Below are positions 46,057 to 55,535 of a DNA stretch of 64,000 nt, piece by piece (within the stretch, counting starts at the first letter, position 1; each line of letters begins with the position of its first letter). This DNA comes from Mageeibacillus sp. UBA3781 (GTDB lineage Bacteria > Bacillota > Clostridia > Saccharofermentanales > Saccharofermentanaceae), in the NCBI GenBank assembly GCA_002368805.1, contig DFFH01000139.1, forward strand, positions 10,753-74,752. Direction: 5' to 3'. The notes under the pieces were generated by a model, which saw nothing but the letters and a program-made list of their open reading frames with translations, did no database searches and had not been told where the DNA came from. The translations under genes and the position numbers were made by a program.

Positions 46057-46980
46057 TCTGGTTTCTCCTTGCCATCAGTAAGTATAAGACTGCCATTCGA
46101 ACTGCCACACCGTTAGTGACCTGCTCATTGATCACGGACTGGTCACAGTCATATACACATGTCGGAAGTTCAACACCGTGATTACACGGACCCGGATGCA
46201 GCAGATACGCACCCGGCTTTGCGAGCTTCAGAACATCTTCGGAGATGGAATAGAATCTTGAATATTCCGCAACCGAAGGGAAAAGAGACTTCTGCTGGCG
46301 CTCCAGCTGTACGCGGAGGCCCATGACCGCATCGGCATCTTTCACGGCTTCTGACACAGACTTACAGACAGTGCATCCCATCTTATCCAGTCCGACAGGA
46401 ACCATGGTCCTCGGTCCGGCAACACTAACTGTTGCACCGAGTTTGGTAAGGCCGATCACGTTACTTCGTACGACTCGGCTGTGATAAAGATCGCCGCAGA
46501 TCGCAACTTTCAGACCATCGATATGGCCATATTTCTCATAGAGAGTAAACATATCAAGAAGCGCCTGTGTCGGATGCTCATTCATACCGTCACCGGCATT
46601 TACGATAGATGCCTTGACTCTTGGCGCCAGATAATGTGGAGCGCCGGACTGGCTATGACGCATGATGATGATATCTGTTGCCATCATATCGATCGTTCTT
46701 GCGGTATCCAGGAGAGATTCCCCCTTATTGACCGAACTTCCGGAAGTCGTGATATTCGCACTGGCAGAACCCATGTATTTCGAAGCAAGTTCGAAAGAGA
46801 GTCTGGTTCTGGTACTGTTTTCATAAAACAGTGTAACAACGGATTTACCCTGAAGATGCGATGTCTTCTTGTTTCCGGATGTCAGTACCATCTTCATCAT
46901 TTTCGCAGTATCAAGGATCTCCATGATCTCTTCCGCAGATAATTGCTTTAACCCAAGCAGGTCTTTACTCTTTAGTCCCA

Positions 46981-46981
<1 letters not shown>
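46043..46981 (-). CDS. pyrB: Aspartate carbamoyltransferase catalytic subunit
   Basis: 312 aa. Committed step of pyrimidine synthesis. It shows the carbamoyl-phosphate loop FYENSTRTRLSFE (about residues 53-65), GESLLDTART, HPTQALLDMFT, and LHPGPCNHGVE near the end. No pyrI regulatory subunit follows, as in Bacillus-type systems where PyrR attenuation replaces allostery. The start overlaps the pyrR stop by one base (TAATG). Confidence 0.97.
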
Positions 46982-47550
<569 letters not shown>

Positions 47551-47563
47551 TCATTCAGAGCAC

Positions 47564-47699
47564 AAAAAACCGACTCTGTAAAATACCTTCTGGTACCCTA
47601 AAAAGCCGGTCTTCTATATGAATGCCTCCCATTCCCGGGAAACGGTATTACATTATCGACAAACGACCTTTCTGTTCTCTCATGGAACAGCCTTAAAGG
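47564..47699 (-). promoter_or_regulatory. pyr operon leader: PyrR-binding loop and attenuator
   Basis: Minus-strand RNA 47699-47667 folds as CCUUU...AAAGG enclosing CUGUUC-CAUGAGA-GAACAG, close in layout to the known PyrR-binding loop (UCCA..GAGA hairpin with internal bulge). Further on, ACCGGCT (47610-47604) pairs with AGTCGGT (47575-47569), with a GTACC/GGTAT inner hairpin, then TTTTTT, forming the terminator just before pyrR. Confidence 0.85.
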
Positions 47700-47712
47700 A
47701 TACGCTGTTAAG

Positions 47713-47741
47713 ATAATAATCCAAGTTCATCAAATAAGCAA
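47713..47741 (-). promoter_or_regulatory. pyr operon promoter
   Basis: TTGCTT and TATTAT on the minus strand, 17 bp apart. The resulting leader would be about 175 nt. Confidence 0.65.
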
Positions 47742-47789
47742 CTATAGATTTAGTGATATTTTGTATGGTCTTAGCAGACCAGAGAAACA

Positions 47790-48719
47790 TTACCATACAG
47801 GAACTTCGTCATAGTCCCAGTTCCAGTCTTCGCCCTGTGCAATAGATTTTTTTCTCTGCTGCTGACGCTGATCATTGGAGTCGGACATGCGTCTCTGCAT
47901 TTCTTGTTCGATCTCACTTTGCCGCTGGGATTCTTTCTGTTCGGATTCTCTGCGTCTTCTTTCCTCTTCATCTTCGGAACCGTCACTTGGGTCAGATCCG
48001 TCACTTGGGTCAGATCCGTCACTCGGGTCGGAACCATCACTCGGGTCAGATCCATCACTCGGATCCGAACCATTGCTCGTTTCAGAACCATCGCTCGGGT
48101 CAGATCCATCACTCGGGTCAGAAGAACTGCTCTGATCAGAACCATTGCTCGAATCAGAGGAGTCAGACTGCTGCTGACTCTGATCCGATTCGCTCTGGCT
48201 GGATTCGGATTCCTGCTGCTTTTCTTTTTCCTGCTGAGCCTGTTCGAGCATTTCCTTGATCTCGTCATAGAGTCTTTGTGCCCGGTTATTGTGGCCTGTT
48301 CCTTCATCGTTAGCACAGCCCTTTTCCGAGAGGATATCCAGGCATTCTTCAAGAATCTCGATCGTTTCATCGATCTTTTCTTTCGAAAAAGCATCGTCAC
48401 CGAGAAGTGCAAGTTTGGAGAGAACAAGATTGATACGGATCAGGCATTCCTTTTCTTCCGGAGGATTCTTTGTTAAGGCAGTTTCAAAATATCCGATCGC
48501 CTCTTCATAATCCTGACGCTGATACATGACATTGCCGTTGTTATAGTAAACAATATACGGCTCATTAAAGTTAGCTACTTCCAGAAGATTGTAGTTCTCT
48601 GTATAGTCGCCCTTTTCATATTTTGATTTGACCCACTCGTTATATCCATAAGTGAAAGCGAACTTAAAAAGCACAAGTCCGACAAAAATATATGCGGAAA
48701 TAATAATACGTTTAATCAT
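47790..48719 (-). CDS. TPR-like BatC-type protein with SDPSDG repeats
   Basis: 309 aa, last gene of the MoxR/VWA operon. An N-terminal membrane helix (about residues 4-20) precedes a TPR-like helical part (about 45-140) with NNGNVMYQRQDYEEAIGYFETAL, read in parts. Then come a Gln/Ser-rich stretch, eight six-residue units of the type SDPSDG (one is SETSNG), and a highly charged Glu/Arg/Gln tail. The last residues EDWNWDYDEVPVW are aromatic and acidic, suggesting a docking tail. This order of TPR plus disordered tail fits BatC proteins of Bat operons. Function is not established. Confidence 0.78.
   Translation of the reverse strand: MIKRIIISAYIFVGLVLFKFAFTYGYNEWVKSKYEKGDYTENYNLLEVANFNEPYIVYYNNGNVMYQRQDYEEAIGYFETALTKNPPEEKECLIRINLVLSKLALLGDDAFSKEKIDETIEILEECLDILSEKGCANDEGTGHNNRAQRLYDEIKEMLEQAQQEKEKQQESESSQSESDQSQQQSDSSDSSNGSDQSSSSDPSDGSDPSDGSETSNGSDPSDGSDPSDGSDPSDGSDPSDGSDPSDGSEDEEERRRRESEQKESQRQSEIEQEMQRRMSDSNDQRQQQRKKSIAQGEDWNWDYDEVPVW
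47979..48122. repeat. 18-bp tandem repeat inside the BatC-like gene
   Basis: Eight consecutive 18-bp units (consensus CATCACTCGGGTCAGATC on the plus strand with single-base variation) encode SDPSDG. The repeat number could vary by slippage without breaking the frame. Confidence 0.85.
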
Positions 48720-49684
48720 TCTCTCACTCTCCTTTTATAGTAGATAAGGTCATAAAGCAGAAGCGCGGCAATCGGTATTGCAAACCAGTAATACGTATCC
48801 ACATAGCCTTCCACTCCACTTTTTCCTTCCGATGCATATTCATCCAGGAAATCATTGATATCTGACAGCACATCCCGGAGCGTTGTTGATTTTTCAACAT
48901 GGTAATACTCCACCCCAAGATCATCTGCGATCGATTCAAGATTATCCTCATCGATGTATGAACGTGCTTCGACTCTTCTTCCTTTTTCATCTTTCGTTTT
49001 CATATAAAATGGTGCACCGAAGTCATCACCCTCGTAAGTACGGACCTTCATCCTTCCGCCTTCTTCAGTACCATATCCGAGGACTGCGCCACTGGCAATA
49101 TACTTCTTTGCCTTAGAATAAGAACCGAGTTTTTCGTTTGCGTTTGTGATCTCACCATCACTAAAGTAATACACAAGCTGTACGCGGTCTTCATTTTGCT
49201 CATGATCTTTTTCCAGAGCTTCAAGCATCAGAGGAAATGGCTGATTCAGGGATGTTCCCTGTGCATAGTACTGTGTCTGGCCCTCAAGAGAATTGATGAT
49301 AGACATCAGCACGTCTTTGTCACTCGTATATGGAGCGAGCCTGTACGCATAGTTTCCGAAGGAAATAACCGAGAAACGGCAGCCTTCCATCTTATCCATA
49401 ATGTATTCGCAGTCTTGCTTTACCGCGTCGATACGTCGTCCTTCACCGTCAAAATCTTCCGCCAGCATACTCATCGAGTTATCAATGACAAAGAGTACAT
49501 CAACATTCAGCTCTCTCTTCGGAACGTCATGGGAAAATACCATAAAACGCATATTCATCGCGAAGAGTAAAACGACGATCAGAATCTGGCGGATGTAATT
49601 CCATACGCCTCTTCTTCTGAATAACAGCATAGCAATACAGATGATCGCCATGAGCCAGATTGGAATGATCGGATTGATCTTCAT
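48716..49684 (-). CDS. VWA-domain membrane protein (BatB-like)
   Basis: 322 aa. Two N-terminal hydrophobic segments (about residues 5-50), a von Willebrand A domain with MIDAS start VLFVIDNSMSM (about 65-75) and YYFSDGEITNA later, and a C-terminal helix (about 295-312) followed by a basic end. It faces the envelope in the usual BatA/BatB layout. It overlaps both neighbours by 4 bp, so coupled translation with the second VWA protein and the BatC-like protein is likely. Confidence 0.85.
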   Translation of the reverse strand: MKINPIIPIWLMAIICIAMLLFRRRGVWNYIRQILIVVLLFAMNMRFMVFSHDVPKRELNVDVLFVIDNSMSMLAEDFDGEGRRIDAVKQDCEYIMDKMEGCRFSVISFGNYAYRLAPYTSDKDVLMSIINSLEGQTQYYAQGTSLNQPFPLMLEALEKDHEQNEDRVQLVYYFSDGEITNANEKLGSYSKAKKYIASGAVLGYGTEEGGRMKVRTYEGDDFGAPFYMKTKDEKGRRVEARSYIDEDNLESIADDLGVEYYHVEKSTTLRDVLSDINDFLDEYASEGKSGVEGYVDTYYWFAIPIAALLLYDLIYYKRRVRE

Positions 49685-50697
49685 AACTTCACCCTTCTAC
49701 TTACAACAAAATGTACACAAAGACAGATCGTCAGGAGAAATACCAGTTTTTCCGGGTATTCCGTTTCTGTTACCTCACTCTTATAAAGTACGGAAGTATC
49801 TGTCTTCTCAACTTCTTTGATCAGGTCTTTTGCCATGCTCTTGGACGCCAATGTAAAAAGTCTCCCGCCGGTACTCTCCACGCAGGATCTATACTGGTCG
49901 TAATCAACGACTTCTTCAGGCGCTGCACCAAATACTTTAATTCCGTATTTAGTACAAAGATTCGTGGCTTCTTCAAGCTGGACAAACGGTTCACCCCATA
50001 GTTCGTTATCCGTCGCGAGAATAATAACTCTCGTTCTGGATGCATCATCCTTGATATTCGGGAATTGGAATACCGTAGAAGCAAGTCCGTCACCGATAAG
50101 AGACGATCCTGCATTGAACGACTCGGACTGAGTACCGTCAATGATGTATCTGTATTTCACCATTTCCTCAGTATCGTAAAACTTGCCCTTCTCCGTAATG
50201 TCGATATAGATCTGGCATGCTTCTTTGATCTGATCCAGAACTTCAATAATATAGTCATAGTCCGTGGTCAGCGGCACAAGTGTTACAGTCTGGCAGTTAA
50301 AGATCGTGATACCGAATCTTTCTCCGTGAAGTCCGGAAACAAACTCTTTCAGCCTGTCGCACACCTCGAGATCCACGTGGAACATCGAACTGGAAGTATC
50401 GAGGCAAAGGAAGATATCGCGGTTATGGATCTCCGTGATCGTCTGCTTGGAACGGAACGGTCGTGCGATAAGCGCCATAAGAAGCGAGAGCGAAAGAACG
50501 ATACTGACAATTACGATAACTGAGCAGAATCTGTATTCCAGGAGCTTTCTCTTAAAATACGGTGTCTTCTCAATATATTCAGTATTCGCAACTTTATGGC
50601 CGTCTTTAAACTTTTTCCTTACTCCATATGTCAGAAGAGCAAGCAAAAGGATCACAGGAATACCAACAGCGATCGCATAGGGAAATCTTAATTCCAT
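49681..50697 (-). CDS. VWA-domain membrane protein (BatA-like)
   Basis: 338 aa. An N-terminal helix (about residues 8-28), a second helix at about 55-80 and the MIDAS motif DIFLCLDTSSSMF (about 90-102). IILATDNELWG follows, and a C-terminal helix is near 318-335. It pairs with the next VWA gene as in BatA/BatB systems. The long insert between MIDAS and the later strands is larger than in the neighbour. Confidence 0.85.
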   Translation of the reverse strand: MELRFPYAIAVGIPVILLLALLTYGVRKKFKDGHKVANTEYIEKTPYFKRKLLEYRFCSVIVIVSIVLSLSLLMALIARPFRSKQTITEIHNRDIFLCLDTSSSMFHVDLEVCDRLKEFVSGLHGERFGITIFNCQTVTLVPLTTDYDYIIEVLDQIKEACQIYIDITEKGKFYDTEEMVKYRYIIDGTQSESFNAGSSLIGDGLASTVFQFPNIKDDASRTRVIILATDNELWGEPFVQLEEATNLCTKYGIKVFGAAPEEVVDYDQYRSCVESTGGRLFTLASKSMAKDLIKEVEKTDTSVLYKSEVTETEYPEKLVFLLTICLCVHFVVSRRVKL

Positions 50698-51170
50698 CTA
50701 ATGATCACCTCCCTGGCCTGAGCAATCGAGTTGCTCGTCTCTTTTTCTGCCCGCTCCGCGAACTCCGGAGCATAAAATTCTTCGATCAGGTTACTGATCT
50801 GATAGATATTGTGCGCCTTAAGCTCATTCAGCGAGAAATTCTGCGCATTGATACCGGTAAGGTCATGCACAAACATACGCACAATTGCTGACAGTTCCTG
50901 ATGTGCATTACGCGCATCGATCTGTCCGGCAAGATATTTCTGCTCTACTACAGCGATCTTCGCCAAATACTCCTTCTGAGCAAGTTCCTTATTCTTGATC
51001 TTGAATACAGGTGCCGGTTCGATCTTCTGCTTTACAGGAGCTTTTTTCTTTCTGCGAATCAGAAGAACGGTTATCAGAGCAATAAGAGATGCAAGGATAA
51101 CTATAGACAGAACCACGATCGGGACGATGCTATAGGAGAATGGATCTTGTAGCTCAACGGATGTTTGCAT
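50688..51170 (-). CDS. Small membrane protein of the MoxR/VWA operon (DUF4381-like)
   Basis: 160 aa. One transmembrane helix (about residues 14-38), a basic Lys/Arg run, then a cytosolic helical domain of about 110 residues with YLAGQIDARNAHQELSAIVRMFV (read in parts). Position between DUF58 and the VWA genes and the TM-plus-helical layout match DUF4381-type proteins of Bat operons. Sequence-level assignment is tentative. Confidence 0.65.
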   Translation of the reverse strand: MQTSVELQDPFSYSIVPIVVLSIVILASLIALITVLLIRRKKKAPVKQKIEPAPVFKIKNKELAQKEYLAKIAVVEQKYLAGQIDARNAHQELSAIVRMFVHDLTGINAQNFSLNELKAHNIYQISNLIEEFYAPEFAERAEKETSNSIAQAREVIIRWN

Positions 51171-52029
51171 ATCTGTGTCTCTCCAATAGTTCAGTGATCT
51201 TCATGGTTATGTCATCCTTGCCGCTTACATTTGTCGAAAGGATCGCATGATGCATAAGTTTCTTTTCGTTTTCTTCAGTTATCTTTTTCTTAATATTCTT
51301 TTCCATGGAAGCTAACTTCTTGTTCATCGTCACAAAACGTGGCAGATACCGGTTATTCTCCACTTTAAATGACCGTCCGCCGGTTAAGTCGGCATCATTT
51401 ACCTGAACAAACAGAATGTCGTGCTGACAGATAAGTTTTTTCAGGACAGCTTCGGAAACTTCGGATGCACCTTTGATGTCCGTGATAACAAATACGACCA
51501 TTTTTCTTCTGAAATTCTTAAGAAGGTATTCCAGAGTCTTGTTCAGGTCAGATGTATTGGAAGACTTTACATCCTTATCGTACTGTGCCAGAAAATGCTC
51601 GATATCATAAAGCCTGTTTCTCAAAGGGAAAAAGCGCATCTTCCCATCGATATTGTAAAGCGAGCCGACGAAGTCTCCGTTGGAATATGCGAGATACGAT
51701 AGAGTACCGGCAGTATAAATCGCGACGTCTTTCTTCGATTCACCCTTATCTGTCTCCGCATTCATCTTGACTCCGGAATCAAAAACAAGAAGAATATTGT
51801 GCTTCTTCTCTGCTATATACCGTTTCACAAGAAGCATGCGGCTTCGGGAGGAGGCTTTCCAGTCGATATCGCGGATATTATCACCGGGGATATATTCACG
51901 AAGATCTTCAAAGTTCAGGCTCTTTCCCATAAAGACAGACTTATACGAGCCATCAAGGATACTTGTCGCCTTGATGTTGGTATGGATCGAAATGTTCGCC
52001 TTTATTTTCGTAATATAGTCGAGGATCAT
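51154..52029 (-). CDS. DUF58-domain protein
   Basis: 291 aa. The family signature FEDLREYIPGDNIRDIDWKASSR (read in parts, about residues 40-62) is clear, followed by LLVFDSG, the start of a degenerate VWA fold. No transmembrane segment, unlike many DUF58 proteins. It is always found with MoxR ATPases and here overlaps it by 4 bp. It is thought to link the ATPase to VWA partners. Confidence 0.9.
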   Translation of the reverse strand: MILDYITKIKANISIHTNIKATSILDGSYKSVFMGKSLNFEDLREYIPGDNIRDIDWKASSRSRMLLVKRYIAEKKHNILLVFDSGVKMNAETDKGESKKDVAIYTAGTLSYLAYSNGDFVGSLYNIDGKMRFFPLRNRLYDIEHFLAQYDKDVKSSNTSDLNKTLEYLLKNFRRKMVVFVITDIKGASEVSEAVLKKLICQHDILFVQVNDADLTGGRSFKVENNRYLPRFVTMNKKLASMEKNIKKKITEENEKKLMHHAILSTNVSGKDDITMKITELLERHRYANIR

Positions 52030-53015
52030 GGTGTCTGAATAGCTCCTACGATCTTATCAATAATCTGTTCAGCTGTCACTCCGTCTGCTACCGCTGCAAA
52101 GTTCAGAGAAATACGATGACGGAGAACGCTGTGGATCAGAGTCTTAACATCATCAGGTGTAACATAGCTTCTGCCGTTGATAAGAGCAACTGCCTTGGAA
52201 ACCTCCATCAGAGCGATGCAACCACGGGTACTGGAACCGAGCGTGATATATTCGGAGAGTTCCTTGCCGATTACACCTGCAGGGTTTCTGGTGGCATTAA
52301 CGATGTTGATGATATATTTCTTGATCGCATCATCAAGATATACTTTTCTTGCCATCTGCTGCAGGAAATATACATCTTCGAGTTCAACTACAGCCTCGGA
52401 CTTGGAGAATACATCTTTCTCAATACGGTTAAGGATCTCAAACTCTTCATCCTTAGTAGGATAGTCGATCTTCTCTTTCAGCAGGAAACGGTCAAGCTGT
52501 GCTTCAGAAAGGAGATATGTTCCTTCCTGCTCGATCGGGTTCTGTGTCGCAATAACAGTGAAGATCTTCGGCATTGCGTAATTATAACCGCCGATCGTTG
52601 TCTGGTGCTCCTGCATGACTTCAAGCATAGCACTCTGTGTCTTTGCACTGGAACGGTTGATCTCATCGAGAAGAACAAAGTTCGCATATACAGGGCCAAG
52701 CTTGGTCTCAAATGTATTCGTAGTATAGTTAAAGATCTGTGTACCGATGATATCACTTGGCAGAAGGTCCGGTGTACACTGGATTCTCGAAAACTTACCA
52801 TTTACGGCATCGGTAAGTGTTTTTGCCGCGGTAGTCTTCGCAAGACCCGGAACAGACTCTAGAAGGATATGGCCGTTAGAAATGATCGCGATCAAAAGCG
52901 ACCAGCCAAGCCTCGTCTGTCCTACCATCTTCTTATAGTAGCTGTCCGTTATTTTGGAAATGATCAGTTTACTCTTTTCCAGTTCAACATTCGAAATCTC
53001 TGAGTAATTCTCCAT
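52026..53015 (-). CDS. MoxR-family AAA+ ATPase
   Basis: 329 aa. Walker A is in ESVPGLAKTTAAKTL (about residues 53-67), PDLLPSDIIG follows, Walker B is VLLDEINRSSAKTQSAMLEVMQE (read in parts), and sensor 1 is VIATQNPIEQEGTY. It is a chaperone-type hexameric ATPase that acts on VWA-domain clients. It leads the six-gene operon moxR-DUF58-DUF4381-like-VWA-VWA-TPR. Confidence 0.94.
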   Translation of the reverse strand: MENYSEISNVELEKSKLIISKITDSYYKKMVGQTRLGWSLLIAIISNGHILLESVPGLAKTTAAKTLTDAVNGKFSRIQCTPDLLPSDIIGTQIFNYTTNTFETKLGPVYANFVLLDEINRSSAKTQSAMLEVMQEHQTTIGGYNYAMPKIFTVIATQNPIEQEGTYLLSEAQLDRFLLKEKIDYPTKDEEFEILNRIEKDVFSKSEAVVELEDVYFLQQMARKVYLDDAIKKYIINIVNATRNPAGVIGKELSEYITLGSSTRGCIALMEVSKAVALINGRSYVTPDDVKTLIHSVLRHRISLNFAAVADGVTAEQIIDKIVGAIQTP

Positions 53016-53069
53016 CTTCTTCTCCTCTCAACAAACCTAAAGATTCATTGTCATTTTCTATAAGTATAA

Positions 53070-53098
53070 ATAGTATTACATATAATTCCAGAATGCAA
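53070..53098 (-). promoter_or_regulatory. Probable promoter of the MoxR/VWA operon
   Basis: TTGCAT and TACTAT on the minus strand, 17 bp apart, about 55 bp before the moxR start. The rest of the gap to 53224 is AT-rich without other recognisable signals. Confidence 0.55.
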
Positions 53099-53224
53099 AT
53101 GACTAAAATAACATGTATATTTATGCTCATCAACATAAAGACGAGATAGAAATCGATTGTGTTGCATTTCTTCAGAGAAAAAAATAATTTAGTTGAATTT
53201 TGTTACAGCTGTCGCAATTACAGA

Positions 53225-54130
53225 TCACTTGCAGAACAGATTCGCTTTCACAGCAAAGCACACTTTCTGCAAAAATGATTTCTGGTTTTTATTGATCAGA
53301 TACTTATATAGCGGCATATAACGTTTGCAATCGAAAACTTTTAAGGCTTCCGGCTTTCTAGACTCAAGTTTCGGGAAAGACATATAATCTCCGTAAACAT
53401 CTGTCAAGAATACATCTGTTACAGGAACAAAAGTCTGAAGAGACTCAAATTTCACCTCTTTCAGAGGGAAAACATCACTTTGGTCATAGACATTACTTGA
53501 AGAAAACTTTAAATACGGGTGTGCCAGAAAAGCATGGTCGAGATCATCAAAGCGGCCATATTCCAAATTGTAAAAGCGGAAGAACTGTTTTCTATCACTA
53601 TTAAATCTGGATTTGAAATACTCAATGACCTGTTCTTTTTTGTCCGCATCACATTCGTTGAAAACAAGATAATTGGCCAGCTGGCGCAAAATTACATTTT
53701 CTTTCCGGTTTTCTTCTGTGTCTTCGATGACATTTACAGGGCGGATATCGATCTTGATCGGACGTATACGTCTTTTCTTCTCATCCGGTGAAGAAAAGAT
53801 CGGAACATATTCTCCGAAATATGTGCAGCAAAGAACGGAAAAGTCGTAATCGAAAACAAAATACTTCGAGCGATCCATATTCTTCAATATTTCTACGAGT
53901 TTGATATAATCCGGCTTAAGCATGGAGATATCCAGATCATCATCCCATGGCACAAACCCTTTGTGACGAAGACCTCCAATGGCCGTTCCACCATCAAGAA
54001 AGTATTGCAGGCCGTTTTCACGGCAGATCTTATCGACGATAGACAGAAGTCGGAACATTTGATTCTGAATGTCCGACAGGCGGTCGATTACATAATACTC
54101 AACACCATCATTGTTCTTCAGCTTTTTCAT
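53225..54130 (-). CDS. LicD-family phosphotransferase
   Basis: 301 aa. The LicD signature is clear: YFLDGGTAIGGLRHKGFVPWDDDLDISM (read in parts, about residues 42-69), with the DDD metal site, then KIDIRPVNV. These enzymes place phosphocholine or similar phospho-groups from CDP-carriers on surface glycans or teichoic acids. As the last gene of the polysaccharide locus it probably decorates that polymer. No licABC choline genes are in view, so the donor is uncertain. Confidence 0.9.
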   Translation of the reverse strand: MKKLKNNDGVEYYVIDRLSDIQNQMFRLLSIVDKICRENGLQYFLDGGTAIGGLRHKGFVPWDDDLDISMLKPDYIKLVEILKNMDRSKYFVFDYDFSVLCCTYFGEYVPIFSSPDEKKRRIRPIKIDIRPVNVIEDTEENRKENVILRQLANYLVFNECDADKKEQVIEYFKSRFNSDRKQFFRFYNLEYGRFDDLDHAFLAHPYLKFSSSNVYDQSDVFPLKEVKFESLQTFVPVTDVFLTDVYGDYMSFPKLESRKPEALKVFDCKRYMPLYKYLINKNQKSFLQKVCFAVKANLFCK

Positions 54131-55535
54131 GCTTTTTGCTCCTTATACTCTTTAAGAAAGTGGCGCCATCGGAAAACAGTTTTCTATTGTACAAGCAGAT
54201 TACAAAGAAGAATGCGACCTGAACAGGATAGACGAAATCCTTCATATAGACCAGGCAGCAGCACTGCGAAGTGATCAGAATACAGTTTATAGCAACCTTG
54301 GAGTATTCACGATCAAAAGAAAGGAGTCTTTCCGTATCTTTCAGTCTGTAAATCGCAATGATCAGGCGGCTGATAGCTGTTGAAATTGTCGCGCCCATGA
54401 CACCAATGCGTGGAATAAAAAGTGCATTTAAGATGATATTAACAACACCACCGACAAGCACGGAGTAGAGTGCGCCTGAGTTCTTTTCAAATGCTCCGTA
54501 AAGTGAGGCGACCATACCGGTGGCAAATGAGAAAACGATGGAAAGAATGAGGAACGGTGCATATATCCATCCTGCATAGAACTCATTTCTTGCAACAAGG
54601 AACATCAAAAACTGCGTAATGAGAAGCAGTCCGCTTCCGGATATAAAGCCTACCTGGCGGAAAGCTCTCGTGAAAAGAATAAAATTCTTCTTCAGTTCTG
54701 TAGGCTCTTCATCGTGAATCTGATTTGTAGATATCTGCCATACCGTTTGGAAAATAGAGATAAGCGTCTGAAGAATAAGAGGAATTCTGGTTGCAACACC
54801 ATAAACACCAACCTCATCTTCCGACAAAAAGTATCTGATCATGTATCTGTCGGAAGAAGTTACGATCCACCATGACAAAGAAGTGAAAATAAGGGGCAGC
54901 GAATATTTGATCATGCGCTTAGCAAGTGCTTTGTCCAAAAACTCGACACGGATCTGCTTGTACAGTTTCTCGACAAAGAAAATGAGTATCGAAGGAACTG
55001 CATTAGCGATGATCATCGAAATAATAAGGCCTTCGACGCCCATCGGAATAACGACAAGGAACAGAATATTGCAGGTAAGATTTAAGAATGTATATAGCAC
55101 TCCTACAGCAACAAACTTACGAGTATCCTTGTTTGCTTTAAGATAGTTTGAGAAAAGGCCATAAACGATAGTGCAGGCAAGAAGGAGATTCATCCATTGC
55201 ATGTATTCCCATTTGAGGAATATGTTTACTATAAAGGACAGACATACAGTAATCATGTAAGTTACAACCGAAGCGATCGTACCAATGGACATAACATTCT
55301 TTTTATCGAATTTCTCATTCATAACAAAGCGGAAAATCGCTTCAGATAATCCGATCGTGACCATTGGAAATAAAAGGCCCTGTGTAGTTGTAACAAGATC
55401 AAACTGTCCAAACTCACCTTTCGAAAGAATCGAGGTGTACACTGGAAGCAACACAAAAGAAAGAAACTTCGAGCCAAAGCTTCCTATTAGGAAAATAAAG
55501 ATATTCTTCAAAAATGAAGATACTGTTTTATTCAT
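54108..55535 (-). CDS. Wzx-type polysaccharide flippase
   Basis: 475 aa with about 12-14 membrane helices. It shows the MATE/MVF-type layout: FIFLIGSFGSKFLSFVLLPVYT at the N-terminus and paired helices throughout. It moves lipid-linked repeat units across the membrane. It partners the Wzy-like polymerase at 57575-58876. Overlaps both neighbours (23 bp with licD, 8 bp with the pyruvyl transferase). Confidence 0.9.
   Translation of the reverse strand: MNKTVSSFLKNIFIFLIGSFGSKFLSFVLLPVYTSILSKGEFGQFDLVTTTQGLLFPMVTIGLSEAIFRFVMNEKFDKKNVMSIGTIASVVTYMITVCLSFIVNIFLKWEYMQWMNLLLACTIVYGLFSNYLKANKDTRKFVAVGVLYTFLNLTCNILFLVVIPMGVEGLIISMIIANAVPSILIFFVEKLYKQIRVEFLDKALAKRMIKYSLPLIFTSLSWWIVTSSDRYMIRYFLSEDEVGVYGVATRIPLILQTLISIFQTVWQISTNQIHDEEPTELKKNFILFTRAFRQVGFISGSGLLLITQFLMFLVARNEFYAGWIYAPFLILSIVFSFATGMVASLYGAFEKNSGALYSVLVGGVVNIILNALFIPRIGVMGATISTAISRLIIAIYRLKDTERLLSFDREYSKVAINCILITSQCCCLVYMKDFVYPVQVAFFFVICLYNRKLFSDGATFLKSIRSKKHEKAEEQ

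Noticed and set aside
47766..47779. GGTCT/AGACC hairpin as terminator of the MoxR/VWA operon
   Set aside because: The stem is only five pairs and no T-run follows on the minus strand; too weak to annotate.
47979..48122. Regular repeats suggesting a CRISPR array
   Set aside because: The 18-bp units are directly adjacent with no spacers and keep the reading frame of a real gene, so this is a coding minisatellite.
47904..48476. Plus-strand open frame with Thr/Val/Arg repeats opposite the BatC-like gene
   Set aside because: It is the reverse reading of the SDPSDG repeats, with no ribosome site or matching neighbours.
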